Part shown: piece after piece, positions 1 to 4,694 of the stretch
How positions within the stretch are numbered: the first letter of the stretch is position 1
How the letters are laid out: the number at the start of each line of letters is the position of its first letter
Assembly (NCBI GenBank): GCA_025458585.1
Contig: JALOSD010000254.1
Span: 1 to 6,032, forward strand
Source of the DNA: Burkholderiaceae bacterium
GTDB taxonomy: Bacteria; Pseudomonadota; Gammaproteobacteria; Burkholderiales; Burkholderiaceae_C
DNA length: 6,032 nucleotides
Direction: 5' to 3'
Notes under the pieces: generated by a model
What the model was told of the DNA's origin: nothing
The model's input: the letters and a program-made list of their open reading frames with translations, nothing else
Database searches by the model: none
Made by a program: the position numbers and the translations under genes

Positions 1-157
1 CGTCGGCCTTCACGCTGCGCCCGGCAAGCGGCAGCTCGACCGTCTGCTGCGCCGCTGCCGGCGCCGCCGCCGCGAGCAGTGCGAGCGCAAGCGCGAGCGA
101 ACTCATGGCGCATGCTGCGGCGCGCAGCGGCTTGGGCGAGGTCCCGGCCTTCGTCAC
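1..157 (-). CDS. Exported protein of unknown function, N-terminal part only
   Basis: Only the first codons of a leftward gene are visible; the rest lies beyond the left edge. Read from the GTG at 157-155 it gives a basic n-region (with Lys and Arg), a long Ala/Leu hydrophobic stretch and an AAA-Q type signal peptidase I site, followed by QQTVELPLAGRSVKAD. An ATG at 106-104 is an alternative start that keeps the hydrophobic core but loses all positive charges, so I prefer the GTG. Neither start has a clear Shine-Dalgarno sequence, and a further TTG lies upstream at 181-179. The visible mature part is too short to name a family. The protein is inferred to be periplasmic or secreted. It is divergent from the lipoprotein gene on its right, so the two share the intergenic stretch up to 255. 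I am fairly sure this is a real gene because signal peptide and frame agree, but its function is unknown. Confidence 0.55.
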   Translation of the reverse strand, partial: MTKAGTSPKPLRAAACAMSSLALALALLAAAAPAAAQQTVELPLAGRSVKAD

Positions 158-255
158 GGGCCGGAGTTTGACCCAGCGCAACGTCGGTGCAGCGTGGCCG
201 GCCGAGGCGAGCAGGAGCGGGCGGGACCGCCGGGGGACGTTGGCAGAATAGCGCG
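158..255. other. Divergent intergenic region with possible -10 and inverted repeat
   Basis: This short stretch separates two divergent genes and should hold both promoters. CAGAAT at 244-249 resembles a sigma70 -10 element and sits only six bases before the ATG at 256, which would give a leaderless or nearly leaderless transcript; no matching -35 is seen 17 bases upstream. A perfect 7-base inverted repeat, CAACGTC (179-185) and GACGTTG (236-242), flanks the region and could be an operator, but arms 50 bases apart are weak evidence. TTGACC at 168-173 looks like a -35 box but has no -10 partner at the right distance. Confidence 0.3.
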
Positions 256-303
256 ATGCCTTCGCGCCGTTGGATCTGCCTGCTGTTGAGCGTCGCGCTG
301 GCG
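256..303 (+). other. Out-of-frame signal peptide belonging to the following lipoprotein gene
   Basis: The ATG at 256 opens a frame reading MPSRRWICLLLSVALA: two arginines, then a Leu/Val/Ala hydrophobic core, which is a typical bacterial signal peptide or lipoprotein leader. After this point the frame continues as Arg/Ser/Thr/Pro-rich nonsense and ends at 435. The other frame becomes protein-like exactly here, starting GGPDPSDPTQF. Joining the two would give a normal lipoprotein start of the form LSVALA-(GC)-GGPDPSDPTQ. The lipobox cysteine itself is missing, so the break falls at about 298-306. A CAGAAT element six bases upstream of the ATG supports this as the native start. Confidence 0.65.
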
Positions 304-1151
304 GACCCGACCCGTCGGACCCGACGCAGTTCGTCACCTGGACCTGCGACGCGATGGCCGACGAGCTCGAGCGCGTGCAGCAGCGCGCCGCCGACGTCGC
401 CCACGCCGCCGACCCGCGTCAAGGCAACGACGTGATCGCGCTCGGTCTCGGCTTGAGGGTGTTCTGGCCGGCGCTGTTCGCGATGCGCCCGCAGGGGCCC
501 GACGCGGCCGAGCTGGCCCGCTTGAAGAGGCGCCACGACGCGCTGCGCGCGACCGTTGACGCGCGCGGCTGCGGCGAGCCGTTGCACGTGCTCGGCGCGC
601 GGCGCGCGTCGCTGACGCCGCTGGTCGAGGGCGAGCGCGCCGTCTACGAGCAGCGCGCGAGCCCGCGTCGCCCGACCACCGAGCTGGGCCTGCGGATGAC
701 GTCGCTGCGCCGCACCGAACTCGACTTCGCGGCCGACGTCGACGGCCAGCTGCTGCTCGAGGTCTGGGCGCAGGACCGCGCCGGCAACCTGCTCGCGTCG
801 CCGAAGCCGCCGCAGGCGGACGCGGGCCTGCTGTACTGGACGCGCCTGCTGCCGCGCGAACTCGAGCTCGGCGACGTCGTCGCCGGCGAACTGCGGCACA
901 CGAGCGGCGCCGTCGCGCGCGTGCGCGGGCAGGTCATCGCGACTGGCCTGCACACGGCGCTCGGGCGTCCGTTCGACGCCGCGGTGATCGAGCTCTTCGG
1001 CGACGTGGCGGCGCCGGCGGGCGGCGAGCGCGTCGACGGCGTGATGGTCGTCGAGCGCAAGGTCGGTCTGCTGCTGCGGCTCGACTTGCGCAGCGGCGCA
1101 CCCGCGTTCGCGCTGCGGCGCACGCTGGTGCGCATCGAGCCGGCGCCCTGA
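270..1151 (+). CDS. Putative lipoprotein, two-part hypothetical protein, 5' end frame-disrupted
   Basis: The open frame can only start at a TTG (270) with no ribosome binding site, because a TAG lies in frame at 249-251; the native start is probably the ATG at 256 in another frame. Residues 18-101 (from the TTG) match, from memory, the pattern of small proteobacterial lipoproteins: a WTC motif (Cys26), an amphipathic helix, a central FWPALFAM hydrophobic stretch (65-72), an ELARLK helix and a closing Cys101. The two cysteines may pair. Those proteins normally end near the second Cys. Here about 190 further residues follow, with beta-like alternation (LLLEVWAQD, ARVRGQVIATG, GVMVVERKVGLLLRLDL), which I do not recognise; this looks like an extra C-terminal domain. 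The inferred location is periplasmic or outer membrane. The gene ends shortly before the possible regulatory site of the spy-like gene. Function unknown; the coding call is firm, the intactness is not. Confidence 0.75.
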   Translation: MDLPAVERRAGGPDPSDPTQFVTWTCDAMADELERVQQRAADVAHAADPRQGNDVIALGLGLRVFWPALFAMRPQGPDAAELARLKRRHDALRATVDARGCGEPLHVLGARRASLTPLVEGERAVYEQRASPRRPTTELGLRMTSLRRTELDFAADVDGQLLLEVWAQDRAGNLLASPKPPQADAGLLYWTRLLPRELELGDVVAGELRHTSGAVARVRGQVIATGLHTALGRPFDAAVIELFGDVAAPAGGERVDGVMVVERKVGLLLRLDLRSGAPAFALRRTLVRIEPAP

Positions 1152-1157
1152 GCCGCC

Positions 1158-1172
1158 TTCACGCTTCTTTAC
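1158..1172 (-). promoter_or_regulatory. CpxR-like tandem binding site upstream of the spy-like gene
   Basis: On the minus strand the sequence reads GTAAA-GAAGC-GTGAA: two five-base half-sites in direct orientation with a five-base spacer, so a 10-base period. The known CpxR box of enterobacteria is GTAAA-N4-8-GTAAA, so this differs by one base in the second half. It is an AT-rich island in GC-rich sequence, 75 bases before the ATG at 1247, and the gene cluster downstream encodes an OmpR/PhoB-type regulator. That this regulator binds here is inference. No confident -35/-10 pair was found between the site and the gene. Confidence 0.4.
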
Positions 1173-1184
1173 CCTGCGTGCATC

Positions 1185-1201
1185 GCGCCGACACCTGGCG
1201 C
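1185..1201. repeat. Short inverted repeat in the spy-like leader
   Basis: GCGCC (1185-1189) and GGCGC (1197-1201) can form a five-base stem with a seven-base loop. An overlapping alternative pairing joins ATCGCG (1182-1187) with CGCGAT (1202-1207). There is no T-run, so it is a poor terminator. It may be an operator or a leader structure, or chance in GC-rich DNA. Confidence 0.2.
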
Positions 1202-1234
1202 CGCGATCCTGCAAGCGTGTATCCACCACCTTTC

Positions 1235-1239
1235 AGGAG
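1235..1239 (+). promoter_or_regulatory. Ribosome binding site that fixes the spy-like start
   Basis: AGGAG lies seven bases before the ATG at 1247. It selects this start over the ATG at 1178, whose 23 extra residues have no signal-peptide character and overlap the leader. Confidence 0.85.
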
Positions 1240-1246
1240 TGAAGCG

Positions 1247-1801
1247 ATGAACGTCTCGACCCCCACCTTCGCGCGCCCGCGCGCCCTGGCTGCTGCGATG
1301 GCCTTCGCGCTCGTCGCGGCTGCCGGCTGGACGACGGCGCACGCCCATGGCGGCGGCATGATGGGCCCGGGCCCGATGAGCCACCACGCCGCGATGGGCC
1401 CCGGCGGTCCCGGCGGTGCGCCGATGATGGGCCGCATGCTCGAGCGCATGCTCGACCAGGTCGGCGCGACGCCCGAGCAGCGCACGCAGATCCGCGCGAT
1501 CGCCGATGCGGCCTCGGCCGACCTGCAGGCGCAACGCGACGCCGGCCGCACGCTGCGCGAGCAGTCGCTGCAGCTGTTCGCGCAGCCGACGGTCGACGCC
1601 AACGCGGTCGAATCGCAGCGGCAGAAGATGCTGCAGCACCAGGACCAGGTCTCGCGCCGCATGACGCAGGCGATGCTCGACGTGAGCCGCGTGCTCACGC
1701 CCGAGCAGCGCGCGCAGTGGGCCGAGCGCATGGGCCAGCGCCGGCAGATGATGGAGCGCCACCAGCACGAGCGCCGGCAGCTCGACCGCCCGCGCACCTG
1801 A
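1247..1801 (+). CDS. Spy/CpxP-like periplasmic LTxxQ-family protein, Met/His-rich
   Basis: The 184-residue protein has a Sec signal peptide (about 1-33: Arg10/Arg12, Ala/Val/Leu core, AHA cleavage site). The mature N-terminus (34-71) is Gly/Pro/Met/His-rich, with eight Met and three His, beginning HGGGMMGPGPMSHH. It is followed by helical segments typical of the family, with two LTxxQ-type motifs: ATPEQR (74-79) and LTPEQR (150-155). The tail is again Met/His-rich (MMERHQHER). Spy and CpxP are periplasmic chaperone/stress proteins; CpxP also restrains the CpxA kinase, and relatives are annotated as heavy-metal sensors or resistance proteins. It is encoded 52 bases upstream of a response regulator and kinase, which suggests it works as the periplasmic accessory or main output of that system. 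The Met/His clusters suggest metal (copper, silver or nickel) contact, which is inference. Family call is confident; chaperone versus metal sensor cannot be decided here. Confidence 0.9.
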   Translation: MNVSTPTFARPRALAAAMAFALVAAAGWTTAHAHGGGMMGPGPMSHHAAMGPGGPGGAPMMGRMLERMLDQVGATPEQRTQIRAIADAASADLQAQRDAGRTLREQSLQLFAQPTVDANAVESQRQKMLQHQDQVSRRMTQAMLDVSRVLTPEQRAQWAERMGQRRQMMERHQHERRQLDRPRT

Positions 1802-1814
1802 GCCCGGAGCCATC

Positions 1815-1838
1815 GCCGCCGCCCGCGCCGGCGGCGGC
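1815..1838. promoter_or_regulatory. Perfect GC-rich hairpin between spy-like and regulator genes
   Basis: GCCGCCGCC (1815-1823), loop CGCGCC, then GGCGGCGGC (1830-1838) makes a nine-base-pair perfect stem 13 bases after the spy-like stop. There is no T-run after it, so it is not a classical intrinsic terminator. It could weaken read-through or protect the upstream message, giving more Spy-like protein than regulator. TATGCT at 1839-1844, a possible -10 element, follows directly; the regulator ATG lies nine bases beyond it and has no Shine-Dalgarno sequence. Confidence 0.45.
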
Positions 1839-1853
1839 TATGCTTGCACCGCG

Positions 1854-2555
1854 ATGACCGCCGCCCGCCTGTTGCTGATCGACGACGACGCGCGTCTGAC
1901 GGCGATGCTCGGCGACTACCTGCGCGCCGCCGGCTTCGCGGTCGACGTCGCCGGCTCGCTCGCGGCCGGGCGCGCGTGCCTGCGCGCCGCGCCGTACGAC
2001 GCACTCGTGCTCGACCTCATGCTGCCCGACGGCGACGGCCTCGAGATGACGCGCGAGCTGCGCGCCGAGCCGGCGACGCGCCGCCTGCCGCTGCTGATGC
2101 TGACCGCACGCGGCGAGCCGACCGACCGCGTCGTCGGCCTCGAGCTCGGCGCCGACGACTACCTCGGCAAGCCGTTCGAGCCGCGCGAGTTGCTCGCGCG
2201 CCTGAAGGCGCTGCTGCGCCGCGCCGCGCCCGACGAACCGGCCGAGGTGCTGCGTTTCGGCCGTCTCGAGATCGACCTCGACCAGCGCCGCGCGCGCGTC
2301 GACGGCCGCGACTGCGACCTGACGGCGCACCAGTTCGACCTGCTCGTCGTGCTCGCGAAGAGTGCCGGGCGCGTGCTCAACCGCGACCAGATCATGGACG
2401 CGTTGAAGGGCCACCCGGCGGAGGCGTTCGACCGCTCGATCGACGTGCACGTGTCGCGCATCCGCGCCGCGATCGAGGACGACCCGAAGCACCCGAAGCG
2501 CCTGCTGACGGTGCGCGGCAGCGGCTACCTTTTCGTGCGCCGGCAGGACGAGTGA
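1854..2555 (+). CDS. OmpR/PhoB-family response regulator
   Basis: The 233-residue protein has the normal two-domain length. The receiver domain (about 4-120) shows the acidic triad Asp10-Asp11-Asp12, phospho-acceptor Asp54 in LVLDLMLPDGDG, Thr84 in MLTARG and Lys106 in LGKPF. The C-terminal winged helix (about 132-230) carries the LTAHQFDLL segment, a recognition helix around FDRSIDVHVSRIR and the wing RLLTVRGSGYLFV, all intact. The composition is closest to the CpxR/RstA branch. The partner is the kinase encoded eight bases downstream. As a phosphorylated dimer it would bind tandem half-sites; the TTCAC-N5-TTTAC site at 1158-1172 is the best local candidate. There is no clear ribosome binding site: the start relies on ATG 1854 and may be read from a nearly leaderless transcript. 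The family is certain; the exact stimulus is not known. Confidence 0.95.
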   Translation: MTAARLLLIDDDARLTAMLGDYLRAAGFAVDVAGSLAAGRACLRAAPYDALVLDLMLPDGDGLEMTRELRAEPATRRLPLLMLTARGEPTDRVVGLELGADDYLGKPFEPRELLARLKALLRRAAPDEPAEVLRFGRLEIDLDQRRARVDGRDCDLTAHQFDLLVVLAKSAGRVLNRDQIMDALKGHPAEAFDRSIDVHVSRIRAAIEDDPKHPKRLLTVRGSGYLFVRRQDE

Positions 2556-2562
2556 GCCCGCG

Positions 2563-3847
2563 ATGCGCTCGCTGTACCTGCGCGTGTGGCTCACCGTCGT
2601 CGTGGCGCTCGCACTGTTCGCGCTCGGCTCGGGGTGGTTGTTCCAGCGCCAGTTCGAGCGCGAGCGCGAGCGCATCGAGACGCTCGCCTCCGACCGCACC
2701 GCGGGCTGGGCCGAGCTGATCCGCCAGGCATTGCCGGGCCCCGACGCGCCGCTCGACGTGCAGGCGCAGGCGCTGCGGGACTGGTCGGCGCGGCTGCGGC
2801 TGCCGCTCGCGCTCGACGATGCGCGCGGCCGGCGCATCGCTGCGTCGTCGTCATTCGAGCAGTTCGAGGCGGCGCGGTCGGGGGTGCCAACTCGGCGCGT
2901 CGCGATCGCGCTCGACGACGGGCGCACGCTGCTCATGCTGCGCCCGCCGCGCGGCGCGCGGGCGGCGACGGTGCCCGGCGACGACCCGCGCCGGCCGCCG
3001 ATGCACCTCGACATGCCCCGCAGCGCGCCGGCGCCCTGGACCGCGCCGCCGCCGTGGTGGCGCGGCGCCGGGCGAGGCGCTGCAGCGCGGCGTCGAGCGC
3101 TTCGGCGAGGGCGCGCTCGACCAGCGCGTCGACGCGTCGGGGCGCGACGAGGTCGCGGCCGTGGCGGCCAGCTTCAACCGCGCCGCCGAGCGCATCGAGG
3201 CGCTGGTGCGCGCGAACCAGTCGCTGCTCGCCAATGCGAGCCACGAGCTGCGCTCGCCGCTGGCGCGGCTGAAGATGGCCGTGTCGATGTTCGACGGCGC
3301 CGATGCCGCGCAGCGCGTTCGCCTGCAGCGCGAGATCGACACCGACATCGCCGAGCTCGACGCGCTCGTCGAGGAGGTGCTGCTCGCGAGCCGGCTCGAC
3401 GCGCGCTCGCTCGACGTGGCGCGCGAGCCGGTCGACCTGGGTGCGCTCGCGGCCGAAGAGGCGTCGCGCGTCGACGCGACGCTCGTCGACGGTGCGCCGA
3501 CGCTCGTCGTCGCCGGCGACGAGCGGCTGCTGCGGCGCGCGCTGCGCAACCTGCTCGAGAACGCGCGCCGCTACGGCGGCGGCGTGATCGACGTCGACCT
3601 CGTGCGCGCCGCCACCGGCGCCGAGCTGCGCGTGTGCGACCGCGGCCCCGGCGTGCCCGAGGCGATGCGCGAGCGCATCTTCGAGCCATTCTTCCGCCTG
3701 CCCGGGCACGCCGAGCACGCGGGGGGCGTGGGCCTCGGGCTGAGCCTCGTGCGCCAGATCGCGCACGCGCATGGCGGCACGGCGCGCTGCGCGGCGCGTG
3801 CCGGCGGCGGCAGTTGCTTCGTGCTCGCGCTGCCGACGGCGAACTGA
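2563..3847 (+). pseudogene. Sensor histidine kinase, frame-broken with TM2 and part of HAMP missing
   Basis: Frame A starts at ATG 2563, seven bases after the regulator stop: a cytoplasmic tip, TM1 (residues about 6-27), a periplasmic sensor of about 135 residues ending in a Pro/Met/Trp-rich stretch (PPMHLDMPR to PPPWW, Trp165-166). After about 3061-3070 this frame turns into Arg/Ala nonsense. A different frame takes over at about 3071 with GEALQRGVERFGEG, the second half of a HAMP domain (GRDEVAAVAASFN), then the H-box ANASHELRSPLARLK (His codon 3242-3244), N-box NLLENA (from 3548), G1 DRGPG (3638) and G2 GGVGLGL (3722), stop at 3845-3847. No frame between them encodes a second membrane helix or the first HAMP helix, so roughly 90-120 bases seem to be lost, not only a single base. 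All catalytic motifs survive. In the intact form it would be the CpxA/RstB-like partner of the upstream regulator. As given, only a soluble fragment could be made, for example from GTG 3161. Confidence 0.8.
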
Positions 3848-3867
3848 AGCGAGCCGGCGCGGCCGCG

Positions 3868-3888
3868 GCGCCGGCGTTTCGCCGGTGC
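3868..3888 (+). terminator. Possible terminator hairpin after the kinase gene
   Basis: GCGCCGGCG (3868-3876), loop TTT, then CGCCGGTGC (3880-3888) forms a nine-pair stem with one G-T wobble, 21 bases after the kinase stop. A second small hairpin CGCAA-GCG-TTGCG overlaps and follows (3888-3900). A U-tract is absent, so this is a weak terminator by the classical rule, but the position fits the end of the regulator-kinase unit. Confidence 0.4.
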
Positions 3889-3900
3889 GCAAGCGTTGCG

Positions 3901-4038
3901 GCGATCCGACAGGCGACGGCGGCCCGTGCCCGACTTGCTTTGCGACAAGCGGGCGGCCCGCCGCGCAGGCGCAGAATCGTGGCCACGCTGTGTGGCGCCT
4001 TGCGGTCCGGACGCAGGCGCCATCGATCACCACGCTCC
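3901..4038 (+). promoter_or_regulatory. Leader and probable promoter region of the SYLF gene
   Basis: The region between kinase and SYLF genes contains CAGAAT at 3972-3977, a plausible -10 element of the same form as that before the lipoprotein gene at 244-249. It would place the start of transcription about 65-70 bases before the ATG at 4052. A palindrome GCGGGC-G-GCCCGC lies at 3949-3961, where a -35 or operator would be. TTGCTT (3935) and TTGCGA (3940) are too far upstream to pair with this -10. No coding sequence is convincing here. Confidence 0.3.
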
Positions 4039-4045
4039 GGAGGAG
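4039..4045 (+). promoter_or_regulatory. Strong ribosome binding site of the SYLF lipoprotein gene
   Basis: GGAGGAG lies six bases before ATG 4052, the strongest Shine-Dalgarno sequence in the window. It rules out the in-frame upstream ATG at 3896, whose 52 extra residues are Arg/Pro-rich and would bury the signal peptide. Confidence 0.9.
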
Positions 4046-4051
4046 AAGACC

Positions 4052-4624
4052 ATGAAGAAGAGAACGTTCCTGCTGGCCGGCGCCTCGGCCGCCGCGGCGC
4101 CTTGGCTCGCCGGGTGCACGACGACCGCCGGCGGTTCGTCGGATCCGGCGGCGCGCCGCAAGGCGATCGACAGCGACACCGACCGTGCGCTGGGCGACCT
4201 GTATCGGCAGGCGGCGGGTTCGCGCGAACTCGTCAGCCGCGCGCGCGGTGTGCTGGTGTTCCCGAGCCTGATCTCGGCCGGCTTCATCGTCGGCGGTGGC
4301 ACCGGCGAAGGCACGCTGCGCGAAGGCGGCCGCTCGACGGGCTATTACCGCATGACGACGGTGTCGGTCGGCTGGCTCGCCGGCGCGCGTTCGGCGGCGG
4401 TGATCTACCTGTTCAACACCGCCGACGCGCTGCAGAAGTTCAAGGCGAGCAGCGGCTGGCAGGTCGGTGCCGACGCCAGCGTCGCGGTGCTCAACGTCGG
4501 TGCCACGGCGCGCGTCGACACCGAGAGTGCGCAGCAGCCAATCACCGCGTTCGTGCTGACGAACGTCGGCCTGATGGCCAGCGCGGCCCTCGACGGCTCG
4601 CGCATCACGAAGCTGGACATCTGA
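4052..4624 (+). CDS. SYLF (Ysc84)-domain lipoprotein
   Basis: The 190-residue protein begins with a lipoprotein signal: MKKRTFLLAG, an Ala-rich core and lipobox LAGC with Cys22 as the lipidation site. Residues about 36-190 form a SYLF/Ysc84 domain: helix with DRALGDLY, ARGVLVFPSLISAGFIVGGG (65-83), the EGTLREGG and YYRMTTVSVGW strands, then LFNTADALQKF, WQVGADASVAVLN and a final AFVLTNVGLMASAAL followed by ITKLDI. Length and order match bacterial stand-alone members. In eukaryotes (Ysc84, SH3YL1) the SYLF domain binds phosphoinositide membranes; the bacterial role is unclear, probably an envelope lipid-binding lipoprotein. Position +2 after Cys is Thr, so sorting to the outer membrane is expected. 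The gene seems to be its own unit with its own ribosome binding site. The KRTFL sequence in the n-region recalls a weak Tat motif, but Sec export is the simpler reading. Family call is confident, function not. Confidence 0.92.
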   Translation: MKKRTFLLAGASAAAAPWLAGCTTTAGGSSDPAARRKAIDSDTDRALGDLYRQAAGSRELVSRARGVLVFPSLISAGFIVGGGTGEGTLREGGRSTGYYRMTTVSVGWLAGARSAAVIYLFNTADALQKFKASSGWQVGADASVAVLNVGATARVDTESAQQPITAFVLTNVGLMASAALDGSRITKLDI

Positions 4625-4641
4625 CGGCAGCGGTCCCCGCC

Positions 4642-4669
4642 GGCCCCGGAGCCTGACGGCGCCGGGGCC
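4642..4669. terminator. Bidirectional hairpin between convergent genes
   Basis: GGCCCCGG (4642-4649) pairs with CCGGGGCC (4662-4669). Inside it, GCC (4651-4653) pairs with GGC (4658-4660) around a TGAC loop, with one A/G mismatch between the two stems. The whole is an 11-pair hairpin lying 17 bases after the SYLF stop and 25 bases after the MATE stop on the other strand. There is no long T-run in either direction, but the position between two convergent stops makes a shared terminator likely. Confidence 0.6.
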
Positions 4670-4694
4670 TCGTCGTTCGGCGGCGTGGCGACGC

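Noticed and set aside
644..1162. Minus-strand Ser/Arg-rich frame opposite the lipoprotein gene
   Set aside because: The Ser/Arg-rich composition is typical of an antisense shadow; no signal, motif or ribosome binding site.
1178..1246. Upstream ATG extending the Spy-like protein by 23 residues
   Set aside because: AGGAG sits seven bases before ATG 1247, and the signal peptide starts properly there; the extension would place polar residues ahead of it.
1695..3014. Long minus-strand open frames over the regulator and kinase 5' part
   Set aside because: They mirror well-supported plus-strand genes and have no recognisable motif, start site or ribosome binding site.
3896..4051. Upstream ATG extending the SYLF protein by 52 residues
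   Set aside because: The strong GGAGGAG before 4052 and the lipoprotein leader at 4052 define the start; the extension is Arg/Pro-rich non-coding-like sequence.
3071..4656. Continuation of the frame that begins at ATG 2563 through to 4656
   Set aside because: After about 3070 it becomes Arg/Ala-rich nonsense, while the kinase core and the SYLF gene lie in other frames. It is an artefact of the kinase frame break, not a 697-residue protein.
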